The position numbers and the translations under genes were made by a program. Below are positions 12,675-20,588 of a stretch of DNA of 20,588 nucleotides, in pieces. The stretch comes from Verrucomicrobiales bacterium (GTDB lineage: Bacteria; Verrucomicrobiota; Verrucomicrobiia; Limisphaerales; SXQI01). Location: the NCBI GenBank assembly GCA_005793025.1, contig SXQI01000231.1, positions 1 to 20,588 on the forward strand. The letters run 5' to 3'. Each line of letters begins with the position of its first letter. Within the stretch, counting starts at the first letter, position 1. Under the pieces are notes generated by a model, which saw nothing but the letters and a program-made list of their open reading frames with translations, did not search any database and was not told the origin of the DNA.

Positions 12675-14405
12675 TCAAGGGCGCGCAGCGGCTTTTTCGA
12701 TGAACTCTACAATCGGTGTTGAGTCCTCCAAGCCATGGGGGTGATGGCCAACTCCCGGTTTGGCGATGATTTGGATGTTTCCCCCAAGCTTTCGATATCG
12801 TTCAGCCACTTTGCCAGTATTCTCTTCAAAAGGGACTAGCTCATCTGCATCTCCATAAACGTGGAGCAAGGGAACTTGGGCCGCAGCTAACGGAGCCAAA
12901 TTATCCACGGGATTTTTAGTGTAGGCGAGTGCCTCTGCATCGTCCTTGAAACCATAACCCTGCAGCACGAATTGCCAATCCCTTGGGCTGCCCTTTGCTT
13001 TGCCTTTGCCTCCGGGCCAACTCTTGAAATCGCATACCGCCGCGTCCGCATAAATAGCGGAGACACGATCAGGATTCGCCGTAGCCCAATTGTAACAATA
13101 AAGCCCCCCTCGACTCAAACCCACAAGAGCGGCTTTTTTTCCTAGCCCCCGTAGTTGTCTCAAATCGTCGTAAAACGCATTCCAGTGACGCACGGCTACT
13201 GGACTTCCGAGCATGTCTGGAACACTCATATAAACCACATGAAAACCTCGAGCGAGCAAGGCGATATCGGGTGCAGGTTTATGACCGAAGAATTCGCCAT
13301 GCCATACCCACGGTTTGCCAACCGCGCTTTGAATCGGGACTACGACCAACACAGGTTTGCCATCTACCTCATAATCGTAGCGATCGTAATTATTCCATCG
13401 AGTCCGTTTTCCAGGGAACGGTTTGGCTAACTTTCGCACCTCATCTCCAATCTCAGAAGCCTGCTTTCGAGCCTCCTCCAAGGGTAAACCTTTACTCATA
13501 CCCGGCCGTTTATGCCCAGCGGTCGCCAGCATCGAATCTCGCAGAACTGCCTGTTTCTTTTGAACCAACGAATAGATTTCCTTACCGTTGGTTACGGTTG
13601 CTAAATATTCCCCAATGTTTTGGGATTTGCTGATTCCTTCCGACCCTTTGAGATACTGCAACACTTCCCGCGCGATGAGCCAATGGCCGAGATCATTGAG
13701 ATGAACACCATCACCGGCCAGAGTAAACATTGGATCGGTTTTGCGACGATCGATTAAGAACTTGTTCATCGCGCCGTGAGTATCCACCACATTCCAATTT
13801 GATGACCGCTGAGCCAACAACCATTCCGAGTAACGATCGAGAACCGTGTTGTAGCCCTCGTAAGGTTGCGGATAGGCGTCCAGTCCAGCAGGAAGAGTCC
13901 TTGTTTTGATGGGGAGTGGATCGAACGTGCTCGGAGTCAGGTGGATGATCTGCGCTCCAGTTTTTAGAACTTTCTCTCGTAAACGCTGGATTCCTTCCTT
14001 AAACCGAACAAAACGTTCCTCACTAAACGGATAATAAATTCCATCGTTCATCCCGTAGCCAGCGAACACTAAGTCGGGTTTAGCGAGCGCGAGCACTCGA
14101 TCCAATCGCTCATTTAATTCAGGCCGAGGGAATTGGCCTCCTGCATGGCCTGGCTCAGAAAGGCCCGACACGGTCTCACTGGGCAAACCTAAATTGAAAA
14201 ACTCGACGGGTGGATTTGTTGGATCGTCAGTGTAAAAAACTTCCAGCGTTGCAGCATACTGACCCGCGTGCGTGATGCTGTCCCCTAAGAAAACAACGCG
14301 TTTAACTTGGTTACCCGGAAAGAAATCCGCCCCGAGACAGGTTTGAATCCAAAAACTGAGCAATACGAAAGCCCATAGGAATTGTGAGCGAGCGGCATCA
14401 ATCAT
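12675..14405 (-). CDS. Secreted two-domain esterase: SGNH hydrolase fused to alpha/beta hydrolase
   Basis: Counting from ATG 14405 (576 residues): a signal peptide of about 25 residues ends in CLGA; the SGNH/GDSL domain follows at about 35-255; a helical linker lies at about 255-330; and an alpha/beta hydrolase occupies about 345-576. The SGNH catalytic pieces are FLGDSITHAG with the nucleophile Ser, NLGLPSE, GYGMND (about 118-121) and DGVHLND (Asp232, His235). The second domain has GLSRGG with Ser431, YGDADELVP and GVGHHPHG for the Ser-Asp-His triad. Both active sites look complete, so two ester bonds, perhaps acetyl or feruloyl groups on polysaccharides, may be cut by one exported protein. 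The substrate is inferred only. A GTG at 14420 would add five residues. It is divergent from the amidohydrolase pair. Confidence 0.88.
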   Translation of the reverse strand: MIDAARSQFLWAFVLLSFWIQTCLGADFFPGNQVKRVVFLGDSITHAGQYAATLEVFYTDDPTNPPVEFFNLGLPSETVSGLSEPGHAGGQFPRPELNERLDRVLALAKPDLVFAGYGMNDGIYYPFSEERFVRFKEGIQRLREKVLKTGAQIIHLTPSTFDPLPIKTRTLPAGLDAYPQPYEGYNTVLDRYSEWLLAQRSSNWNVVDTHGAMNKFLIDRRKTDPMFTLAGDGVHLNDLGHWLIAREVLQYLKGSEGISKSQNIGEYLATVTNGKEIYSLVQKKQAVLRDSMLATAGHKRPGMSKGLPLEEARKQASEIGDEVRKLAKPFPGKRTRWNNYDRYDYEVDGKPVLVVVPIQSAVGKPWVWHGEFFGHKPAPDIALLARGFHVVYMSVPDMLGSPVAVRHWNAFYDDLRQLRGLGKKAALVGLSRGGLYCYNWATANPDRVSAIYADAAVCDFKSWPGGKGKAKGSPRDWQFVLQGYGFKDDAEALAYTKNPVDNLAPLAAAQVPLLHVYGDADELVPFEENTGKVAERYRKLGGNIQIIAKPGVGHHPHGLEDSTPIVEFIEKAAARP

Positions 14406-14447
14406 TCCTGTATAACGCACGAAAAACAGATGAGAATCAAGGAACGG

Positions 14448-14476
14448 TTGAACAGGCGATAAGGTTCATGTAAATT
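14448..14476 (+). promoter_or_regulatory. Candidate promoter of the amidohydrolase pair
   Basis: TTGAAC (14448-14453) and TAAATT (14471-14476), each 4 of 6 matches, are 17 nt apart in the 78-nt spacer between divergent genes. Transcription would begin at about 14483, almost at the ATG (14484), which also lacks a well-placed Shine-Dalgarno. If real, the message would be leaderless or nearly so. Confidence 0.3.
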
Positions 14477-14483
14477 TCAGGCC

Positions 14484-15815
14484 ATGTCGCACGCCTCGCC
14501 ACGACGCATCGGTTGGTTGATCTTACTGTTAGTCTTCGTCTCGGAGATCACGCAAACCATTGCCCAAGAAAAACTCACCGCGTTTGTTGGGGGAACTATC
14601 ATCCCTGTGGCGGCCGACCCCATCGAGAATGGTGTGCTTTTGGTGGAGCATGGACAGATCAAGGCGGTTGGATCACGTGCCAGCACGACGATTCCAGCTG
14701 GAACTCCCACCATTGATTTCACGGGGCGCGTCATTATGCCAGGTTTGGTAGACACTCATTCCCACATCGGTCAAGTCGCGTTGGCGGACAAATCGAGCCC
14801 AATCCACCCGGATGTTCGGGCGTTTGATTCAGTCAATGTCCGCGATGCCAGCATTCAGCGAGCGCGCGCAGGGGGTATCACGACTGTGAACATCATGCCG
14901 GGCTCTGGCACGTTGATCGGAGGCCAGACTGTGTATCTAAAACTTCGTCGAGGAAATACGATTGATGACCTGATGATTAAAACTAAATCAGGTCGAGTGG
15001 CTGGCGGTTTAAAAATGGCGAATGGTACCAATCCACAAGGTGAGCCACCCTTCCCAGGAACACGTGGAAAAGCAGCTGCCTTAGTTAGAGAAAAATTTGT
15101 GGCAGCACAAGATTATCGAGACAAAATCGCGCGCGCCAAAGCGGATCCCGAGAAAATGCCAGCCCGTGATTTGAGCTTGGAAACATTGGTGGAAGTTTTG
15201 AATGGTGATCGGGTTGTACATCATCACACCCACCGGCATGACGACATTATGACCGTGTTGCGGTTGCAGAAGGAATTCGGTTTTCGCTTAGTTCTTCAAC
15301 ATGTCAGTGAAGGCTACAAAGTCGCGCAAGAAATCGCCGCCGCCAAGGTGGCTTGTTCGGTAATCGTGATCGATAGCCCGGGTGGAAAACTAGAGGCAAG
15401 AGATATGGATTGGAAAACCGGAGGCGTGCTGGAACGGGCGGGAGTAGTGGTCGGGTTTCACACCGATGATTACGTGACCGATTCAAGACTCTTCCTCAGA
15501 TCAGCCGCGCTCGGGGTGCGATCTGGGATGAGCCGACCGGGAGCTCTTAAGGCAGTAACACAGGCCGGAGCTGTGATGCTCGATCTGCAGGAACGGGTTG
15601 GAACCCTCGAACCCGGTAAGGATGCGGATTTCGTTGTCTTGTCTGGCGATCCGTTCAGCGTTTACACGGATGTGGTGGAGACTTGGATTGAAGGGGTGAA
15701 AGTGTTTGATCGATCCGATCCTGCGGATCGGTTGATCGCGACGGGGGGGTATGGATCAGGGAATCCACGCACCGCACATCTTTGCTGCTTCAATGAAGGA
15801 GGCGAAACACGATGA
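14484..15815 (+). CDS. Secreted amidohydrolase family protein, metal site intact
   Basis: Metal-dependent hydrolase of the amidohydrolase superfamily, imidazolonepropionase/dipeptidase-like branch, exported by an N-terminal signal (hydrophobic 10-19, ending near TIAQ, residue 28). The composite beta-sandwich part precedes GRVIMPGLVDTHSHIG, with H92 and H94 as the first metal pair. HTHRHDD (248-254), LQHVSEGY (H273) and VGFHTDDY (H326, D328/D329) supply the other expected ligands and the catalytic Asp. The C-terminus returns to the sandwich with VGTLEPGKDADFVVLSGDPF. The substrate is unknown; exported family members hydrolyse peptides or cyclic amides. The start of the next paralogue overlaps its stop by 4 nt, so both are translated together. 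Confidence 0.88.
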   Translation: MSHASPRRIGWLILLLVFVSEITQTIAQEKLTAFVGGTIIPVAADPIENGVLLVEHGQIKAVGSRASTTIPAGTPTIDFTGRVIMPGLVDTHSHIGQVALADKSSPIHPDVRAFDSVNVRDASIQRARAGGITTVNIMPGSGTLIGGQTVYLKLRRGNTIDDLMIKTKSGRVAGGLKMANGTNPQGEPPFPGTRGKAAALVREKFVAAQDYRDKIARAKADPEKMPARDLSLETLVEVLNGDRVVHHHTHRHDDIMTVLRLQKEFGFRLVLQHVSEGYKVAQEIAAAKVACSVIVIDSPGGKLEARDMDWKTGGVLERAGVVVGFHTDDYVTDSRLFLRSAALGVRSGMSRPGALKAVTQAGAVMLDLQERVGTLEPGKDADFVVLSGDPFSVYTDVVETWIEGVKVFDRSDPADRLIATGGYGSGNPRTAHLCCFNEGGETR

Positions 15816-17038
15816 AAAGTTCATTTTTGAATTATTTGGCGGCAGGATTGCTCGTGGGCTTGGTGACCAGTGAAGCTCAGGCCCAGTTGGCCATTCATGG
15901 GGAGACGATCCACACCATGACGGGTGGGGTTCTCAAAGATGCCGTTGTTTTGATCAAGGGCGGCAAAATCGAGGCCGTTGGAACAAAGTCCAGCATCCAA
16001 GTTCCCAGCAACTATCAGTTGGTGTCAGCAAAAGTGGTAGTTCCCGGGTTGATTGATGCACACACAACGGTGGGGGTGTCAGGATTGTTGAATCAAAAAC
16101 ACGACCAAGAACAACTGGACAAAACCAGCCCGATGCAACCGGAATTGCGAGCGGTGGACAGTTATAATTCCCTCGATCCACTTGTGGATTTTGTCCGGAG
16201 CTTAGGCGTGACAACCATGCACACAGGCCACGGTCCGGGTGCCTTGATTTCTGGCCAGACTTTTGTGGTGAAAACCTCACCGTCAACCCTCGAACTATCC
16301 ACCCTAAACGCAGCCACTACCCTCGCCTGCACATTCGGACCCGGAGCCTTAAGTAGCGGAAAAGACAAAGCACCCGGAACAGTTTCCAAGGCGATGGCAA
16401 TGCTTCGAGCGGAGCTGCTCAAGGCCAGCGATTATCAAGAAAAAATCAAAAAGGCTGATCTTGAGAAACGTCCCAACCGAGATTTACATCTCGAGACATT
16501 GCAACGCGCTTTGGAAGGCAAACAGCCCTTAATGATCACAGTCCAACGGCATCAGGACATTCTGGCTGTGTTACGACTCGCTGCGGAATTCAAATTGAAA
16601 ATCATTCTTGATGGAGTTGCGGATGCCTCGCTGGTGCTCAAAGAAATTAAGGCGAGTGGATTTCCAGTGATCCTACATCCGACGATGGCGCGCCCATCGG
16701 AAGAGATGGAGAACTTGAGTTTTGAAACTGCTGCGAAGCTACAAAAGGAAGGGATCCTTTTTGCCATCCAAAGTGGGTTTGAATCCTACGTTCCTAAGAC
16801 GCGCATTATACTATTTGAAGCGGCCGCTGCTGCTGCGAACGGATTAACATTTGCTGAAGCACTGGCCTCGATCACGATTAACCCAGCGAAAATTCTGGGT
16901 TTGACTGAACGCATAGGATCCATTGCACCCGGCAAAGATGCGGATCTCGCACTTTATGACGGGGATCCTTTTGAATACACCACACACTGTGTCGGCACGG
17001 TGATTTCAGGAGTATTGAATAGTAGCCAAGCGCGTTAA
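15812..17038 (+). CDS. Secreted amidohydrolase-like paralogue with degenerate metal site
   Basis: A 408-residue paralogue of the preceding gene with a signal peptide (MKSSFLNYLAAGLLVGLVTS, cleavage near AQA-Q at 24/25). The overall fold is kept: VVLIKGGKIEAVG, VVVPGLIDAH, a DLHLETLQRALEG helix, ILAVLRLAAEF, and IGSIAPGKDADLALYDGDPF at the end. Metal ligands are mostly lost. The HSH pair is HTT (84-86); HTHRHDD is TVQRHQD, keeping one His; QHVSE is DGVAD; and FHTDDY is IQSGFESY. It is therefore probably not a metal hydrolase by itself and could be a structural or regulatory partner of the active protein. The ATG overlaps the upstream stop (ATGA). The frame is intact without internal stops, so this is not a decaying pseudogene. 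Confidence 0.85.
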   Translation: MKSSFLNYLAAGLLVGLVTSEAQAQLAIHGETIHTMTGGVLKDAVVLIKGGKIEAVGTKSSIQVPSNYQLVSAKVVVPGLIDAHTTVGVSGLLNQKHDQEQLDKTSPMQPELRAVDSYNSLDPLVDFVRSLGVTTMHTGHGPGALISGQTFVVKTSPSTLELSTLNAATTLACTFGPGALSSGKDKAPGTVSKAMAMLRAELLKASDYQEKIKKADLEKRPNRDLHLETLQRALEGKQPLMITVQRHQDILAVLRLAAEFKLKIILDGVADASLVLKEIKASGFPVILHPTMARPSEEMENLSFETAAKLQKEGILFAIQSGFESYVPKTRIILFEAAAAAANGLTFAEALASITINPAKILGLTERIGSIAPGKDADLALYDGDPFEYTTHCVGTVISGVLNSSQAR

Positions 17039-17100
17039 CCAACATCTGGCTTGTAAAAAATTGAGCGATCAGGCGAAATGCATGTTCTGAGGATTTTCCT

Positions 17101-17565
17101 ATGAATCTCGGTGACCTATTGAATGCAGAAACGATCATTCCTGAGCTGAAAGCCGGGAACCGATGGGAAGCGATTGACGAAATGGTAGGCCATCTCGTCA
17201 CCGTGGGGAGGATAAAACTAGAACACCGCGAGGGGATCACTGCTGTTGTTAAAAAACGCGAAACCTCTATGAGCACAGGGATCGGTTTCGGAGTCGGAAT
17301 CCCCCATGCTTCGACTGATTTGATCTATGAAGTGACCGGAGTTTTTGGGCGATCTCGAACAGGGGTGAGATTCGATTCGCTAGATAATCAACCCGTTCAT
17401 TTGATTATGATGCTGCTAGTCCCCCAAGGCCAATTTCAGAAGCACCTTCACACGTTGGCCGCCATTGCAAAACTGCTGCACAATCGCGAGTTTCGCTCTG
17501 GTCTCGAACAAGCGCAGGATGCGGAAGCAATGCTCAAAATCATCAAGACTCCGTCCGGTATCTAG
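17101..17565 (+). CDS. PTS EIIA domain protein (PtsN-like)
   Basis: A 154-residue phosphotransferase-system EIIA domain of the fructose/mannitol/nitrogen type (PF00359). The active-site segment is STGIGFGVGIPHAST, with His69 as the expected phosphorylation site. Supporting parts are an N-terminal helix pair WEAIDEMVGHLV, VKKRETSMSTG, FDSLDNQPVHLIMMLLVP and KHLHTLAAIAKLL. No permease or EIIB is adjacent, so a regulatory role in phosphate relay, as with PtsN, is likelier than sugar import; that is inference. The start ATG 17101 is supported by GAGGA seven nt upstream, one of the clearest ribosome sites in the window. The gap to the amidohydrolase gene is 62 nt. Confidence 0.9.
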   Translation: MNLGDLLNAETIIPELKAGNRWEAIDEMVGHLVTVGRIKLEHREGITAVVKKRETSMSTGIGFGVGIPHASTDLIYEVTGVFGRSRTGVRFDSLDNQPVHLIMMLLVPQGQFQKHLHTLAAIAKLLHNREFRSGLEQAQDAEAMLKIIKTPSGI

Positions 17566-17582
17566 GGTTCTTGAAAACTGGA

Positions 17583-17599
17583 GGCCGATCTTTTCGGTC
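17583..17599 (+). terminator. Possible weak terminator hairpin after the PTS gene
   Basis: GGCCGA (17583-17588) pairs with TCGGTC (17594-17599), with one G-U pair, around TCTTT. The bases TTCGTTT follow, a broken T-run. It lies 18 nt after the stop of the EIIA gene and 40 nt before argS, so it could end the upstream transcript or attenuate argS. Confidence 0.3.
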
Positions 17600-17638
17600 T
17601 TCGTTTGAGGCGCGCCTATTTGTGATTCCCGATAACTT

Positions 17639-19357
17639 GTGTTAGAAAAACTGATTCAATCCCGCTTGCAGAGCCGTGTGCGGGAAATCTTGCCCGAAGC
17701 CAATCTGGCAACGGTTTTGGTGCGCCCCTGCCCCGATTTAAAATTCGGTGACTACCAGTCGAACGCTCTCATGGCGATCGCCAAGGAACGAAAGCAAAAC
17801 CCTCGCAAATTGGCAGAGGAGGTTGTTGCCGGTTTAGATGTGTCGGAATGGTGCGAACCCGTTGAGATTGCAGGTCCTGGTTTCTTAAATTTTCGCGCTA
17901 AAACAGAGGCAGTTACAGAGGTCCTGAAATCTGCAAGTCGCGGAGATCACCTTTTTTTTGAGCGAACCAAGGCCCCTCGAAATATCATCGTTGATTTTAG
18001 TTCGCCAAATGTGGCTAAGCCGATGCACGTCGGGCATATCCGTTCCACTATCCTAGGAGATGCTCTCGTGCGATCCCTGCGATTGTTGGGGCATCACGTG
18101 GTGACTGATAACCACATCGGAGATTGGGGAACCCAGTTCGGAAAACTACTGATCGGTTGGAAGCAGGATCTCAACCGGACGAATCTGGAACAGAACCCAC
18201 TGGCTGAGATGGGGCGGCTTTACAAACAAGTTAACGCAAGGTTTGAAGCAGATGATGGGATCAAAACACTCGCCCGACAAGAGCTAGTCAATTTGCAACA
18301 AGGTGATCCGGAAAACCTGAAAATCTGGCGAGAGATGATCGATCTTTCGTTGCAGGAGTTCGGCAAGGTTTACTCAAGGTTGGCGATTCAGTTTGATCAC
18401 GTGCTCGGCGAGAGTTTCTATAACTCACAACTCAAAGGCGTGGCAAAAAATCTCTTGGACCTCGGGTTGGCGCAGGAGAGTGAAGGCGCGACGGTGGTGT
18501 TTTTTGAGAAATCGACCGGATGGAGTGACCCGGCAATTATTCTGAAGAGTGACGGGGGCGCGAATTACACAACGACCGATCTGGCAACGTTGGAGTATCG
18601 GCTGAAAACTTGGCAACCTGCTGAAATTGTCTATGTCACAGATGCCCGCCAGCAACTTCACTTTCAGCAGCTCTTCCATATCTTCAGGAGGTGGCATCCT
18701 GTGGCAGAAGTATCACTGTCTCATGTTTGGTTCGGGATGATCCTTGGGCCTGATGGGACACCCTTCAAAACGCGGACCGGGGAGAACATCGAGCTGAACG
18801 CGCTGCTGGACGAAGCCGAGGAACGTGCTCTCGCGACGGTGACAGAGAAAAACCCTGATTTGCCAGAAAAGGAACGGCTTGAAATCGCCAGAGTTGTGGG
18901 GATTGCGGCTGTAAAATACTCGGATTTACTACCCAACCGGCAAAGCGATTATCGCTTCGACTGGGACAAGATGCTCGCTCTGACTGGCAACACTGCAGTC
19001 TATTTGCTCTACGCATACACCCGGATTCGAAGCGTGGCCCGCAAAGCTGCGGAGGCGGGAGCAGGTGCATCGGTTGAGGCACTCCAACTGACACTGCCGA
19101 GTGAGCTGGCTTTAGCGAAACATTTGCTGCGTTTTGGACTCAGTATCGAAGCGATGGCAGCCGAGTATCGACCGAATTATTTGTGTAATTATTTGTTCGA
19201 GCTCGCTGGGCTGTTCTCCCAATTCTACGAAAATTGCCCTGTCCTCAAAGCCGAAGGTTCCGACCGGTCCTCTCGACTCGTTTTATGCGAACTGACAGGA
19301 CGTGTCTTGAAAAAAGGTCTCGAGATCCTAGGGATCGAAACGACCGAACGCATGTGA
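17639..19357 (+). CDS. argS: Arginyl-tRNA synthetase
   Basis: Class Ia synthetase that charges tRNA-Arg; 572 residues, normal size. The N-terminal additional domain ends around residue 100 (GDYQSNALMAIAKE and VEIAGPGFLNF are family hallmarks). The catalytic core has VDFSSPNVAKPMHVGHIRST with the HIGH-type HVGH (130-133), then DNHIGDWGTQFG, NYTTTDLATLEYR and IVYVTDARQQLHF. The KMSKS equivalent is the usual ArgS form, GPDGTPFKTRTG. The anticodon-binding domain occupies the last 120 residues (LYAYTRIRSVARKA and on). The start is GTG 17639 with no visible Shine-Dalgarno; no ATG fits better. With argH, it is the second arginine-related gene here, but they are not linked. Confidence 0.97.
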   Translation: MLEKLIQSRLQSRVREILPEANLATVLVRPCPDLKFGDYQSNALMAIAKERKQNPRKLAEEVVAGLDVSEWCEPVEIAGPGFLNFRAKTEAVTEVLKSASRGDHLFFERTKAPRNIIVDFSSPNVAKPMHVGHIRSTILGDALVRSLRLLGHHVVTDNHIGDWGTQFGKLLIGWKQDLNRTNLEQNPLAEMGRLYKQVNARFEADDGIKTLARQELVNLQQGDPENLKIWREMIDLSLQEFGKVYSRLAIQFDHVLGESFYNSQLKGVAKNLLDLGLAQESEGATVVFFEKSTGWSDPAIILKSDGGANYTTTDLATLEYRLKTWQPAEIVYVTDARQQLHFQQLFHIFRRWHPVAEVSLSHVWFGMILGPDGTPFKTRTGENIELNALLDEAEERALATVTEKNPDLPEKERLEIARVVGIAAVKYSDLLPNRQSDYRFDWDKMLALTGNTAVYLLYAYTRIRSVARKAAEAGAGASVEALQLTLPSELALAKHLLRFGLSIEAMAAEYRPNYLCNYLFELAGLFSQFYENCPVLKAEGSDRSSRLVLCELTGRVLKKGLEILGIETTERM

Positions 19358-19482
19358 GGCGTCGGTCCACGGGATCGATCGCACTCTGTGTCGGGATTTG
19401 TTCGCGGCTTGCTTGGGATGGATTTACTCATAGAGTCAACACACAACATCCATCTGCCTCGGTTTAATCCTAATTAAGATCA

Positions 19483-19827
19483 ATGAGCACTCAGAATAAA
19501 ACTCACCCACTTACAACCACGGCTTTTGAACTCCCCGGTTACCGTGTGGTTCGTTCAATGGGTGTTGTTCGAGGAATTATCGTCCGCTCGCGTTCGATTA
19601 TTGGAAATATCGGAGCAAGTATCCAAAGCCTATTTGGAGGGAATATTTCCCTTTATACCTCACTCTGCGAACGCGCGAGGGAAGATGCGTTCCGCCAAGT
19701 TCTCGATCATGCGAGTCAGCTTGGGGCAAACGCAGTGATTGGTTTGCGCTACGATGCAACGGAGATCGCTCCAGGGATCACTGAGGTGCTTTGTTATGGG
19801 ACGGCTGTGTTTGTTGAAAACGCTTGA
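19483..19827 (+). CDS. YbjQ/UPF0145 family protein
   Basis: A 114-residue member of the YbjQ (DUF74) family, small proteins that form a pentameric beta-ring in known structures and are often labelled 'heavy-metal-binding domain' without solid functional proof. Family marks are the opening YRVVRSMGVVRGIIVRSRS, the long helix CERAREDAFRQVLDHASQLG, and ANAVIGLRYDATEI followed by ITEVLCYGTAVFVE. The ATG 19483 has no Shine-Dalgarno. The 125-nt gap after argS contains a weak pair TTGCTT...TAGAGT (16-nt spacer) and nothing else I can support. No signal peptide, so probably cytoplasmic. Confidence 0.9.
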   Translation: MSTQNKTHPLTTTAFELPGYRVVRSMGVVRGIIVRSRSIIGNIGASIQSLFGGNISLYTSLCERAREDAFRQVLDHASQLGANAVIGLRYDATEIAPGITEVLCYGTAVFVENA

Positions 19828-19911
19828 GTCTGCCGGTAGGGAGAGGTTTTGGTTGGGTGACCATGGGCTGAATTTGGGTTATTCAGGCGACGTCAGAATT
19901 AACGGGTGATC

Positions 19912-20588
19912 ATGAAACCATTCACAATCCACCGCCCTCTGCTGTTGGCTCTGTATGTCATCCTCGGCGCGGGCTTCCACTCCGTAAAGGCTGCTGAGAA
20001 GCTCAGTTATAATCGCGATATTCGCCCGATTCTTTCTGACCGCTGCTTCCAGTGTCACGGACCCGACAAGAATAGTCGCAAAGGAGATTATCGCTTGGAT
20101 GTCGCTGAGGAGGCCATGGCCGAGCGGCCCAAATCCCATGTTCGTCCGATCATACCGGGAAAACCATCGCAGAGCGAAGTTTGGAAACGGATCACCACCC
20201 AAGATCCCGATGACATGATGCCACCGGCGGAGTCGAAATTAAGCCTGACTTCAGCCGAGAAAAAGCTCATCCGCCGTTGGATCTCTGAGGGGGCTCAATA
20301 TCAACCCCACTGGGCTTTTCAACCGGTCGAGAATCACATCACTCCTCCTTCAAACAAAAATAAAACATGGCCGCGTAATGACATTGATCGATTTGTTCTG
20401 GCTCAACTTGAACAACAAAAAATTAAGCCATCGGCAGAGGCAAGTAGGGAACGCTGGTTACGACGAGTGAGCTACGATCTGACGGGACTACCTCCGACTC
20501 CCAAAGAGGCCGAAGAGTTCTTCACGGATGAGAGCTCCAGTGCCTATGAAACGGTGGTTGATCGTCTACTCCGTTCAAAACGGTTTGG
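19912..20588 (+). CDS. Secreted cytochrome-c/DUF1549 protein (Planctomycete-type PSD1 family), 3' end off window
   Basis: The first 225 codons of a large exported protein of the type frequent in Planctomycetes and Verrucomicrobia: haem-c-like domain, DUF1549, then DUF1553. A signal peptide occupies about 1-27 (LLLALYVILGAGF then VKA-A). Next is YNRDIRPILSDRCFQCHGPD with the haem motif CFQCH (45-49) and, further on, DDMMPPAES, whose Met may be the other haem ligand. DIDRFVLAQLEQQKIKPS and RVSYDLTGLPPTPKEAEEFF begin DUF1549. Full members usually exceed 700 residues. The role is unproven; they often sit beside DUF1501 and sulfatase genes in polysaccharide-degradation regions, none of which is visible here. 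ATG 19912 is preceded by GGGTGA. The frame is open to the window edge. Confidence 0.92.
   Translation, partial: MKPFTIHRPLLLALYVILGAGFHSVKAAEKLSYNRDIRPILSDRCFQCHGPDKNSRKGDYRLDVAEEAMAERPKSHVRPIIPGKPSQSEVWKRITTQDPDDMMPPAESKLSLTSAEKKLIRRWISEGAQYQPHWAFQPVENHITPPSNKNKTWPRNDIDRFVLAQLEQQKIKPSAEASRERWLRRVSYDLTGLPPTPKEAEEFFTDESSSAYETVVDRLLRSKRF

Noticed and set aside
15812..17038. Second amidohydrolase as a pseudogene
   Set aside because: The frame is full length with no internal stop, an intact signal peptide and preserved core motifs, so degeneracy is limited to metal ligands. I call it a pseudoenzyme instead.
1..20588. Search for tRNA, rRNA, CRISPR repeats, insertion sequences, attachment sites and defence genes
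   Set aside because: The gaps between genes are short and show no cloverleaf, spaced direct repeats or terminal inverted repeats that I can detect by eye, and no protein has transposase, integrase, nuclease or toxin motifs.

Overview
This 20.6 kb window looks like an ordinary chromosomal segment of a Verrucomicrobiota bacterium, possibly of the Pedosphaerales/Limisphaerales type. The evidence is the gene content: a planctomycete/verrucomicrobial secreted cytochrome-DUF1549 protein at the right edge, DUF5069, DUF4823 and DUF971 proteins, secreted SGNH and alpha/beta esterases, and paired secreted amidohydrolases. Base composition looks even, and I see no transposase, integrase, phage gene, CRISPR array, rRNA or tRNA. 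No gap between genes exceeds 300 bases; the longest, 1093-1270 and 4347-4508, are described as features.

Layout. 1-1092 (-): 3-isopropylmalate dehydratase large subunit, cut by the left edge. 1271-1945 (+): UreH/NicO-type metal transporter, tail to tail with a DUF4823 lipoprotein (-). 2656-4346 (+): purK-purE, overlapping by 4 nt. 4509-6622 (+): an unrecognised protein with an arginine-only RG-rich segment, translationally coupled to a DUF5069 protein. 6604-6951 (-): DUF971 protein, divergent from glutaredoxin-lipA (+, 7060-8235). 8181-14405 is a run of six minus-strand genes, read from high to low coordinates: secreted SGNH + alpha/beta hydrolase fusion, VOC protein, argH, squalene/phytoene synthase family enzyme, MTA phosphorylase, and a membrane-anchored GNAT-like protein whose end overlaps the end of lipA. 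14484-17038 (+): two coupled secreted amidohydrolase paralogues, the second lacking most metal ligands. 17101-19827 (+): PTS IIA protein, argS and a YbjQ-family protein. 19912-20588 (+): start of the cytochrome-DUF1549 protein, cut by the right edge.

Functions are mostly housekeeping: leucine, purine, arginine and lipoate synthesis, methylthioadenosine salvage, tRNA charging and isoprenoid chemistry. A secreted degradative layer of esterases, amidohydrolases and the cytochrome protein lies on top. DUF971, glutaredoxin and lipA form a plausible iron-sulphur/redox neighbourhood. I found no clear new multigene defence or mobile system. The best second-look candidates are the RG-rich protein with its DUF5069 partner, the active/degenerate amidohydrolase pair, the tail-anchored GNAT-like protein, the two-domain esterase, the LeuC insertion, and small hairpins at all three convergent gene ends.
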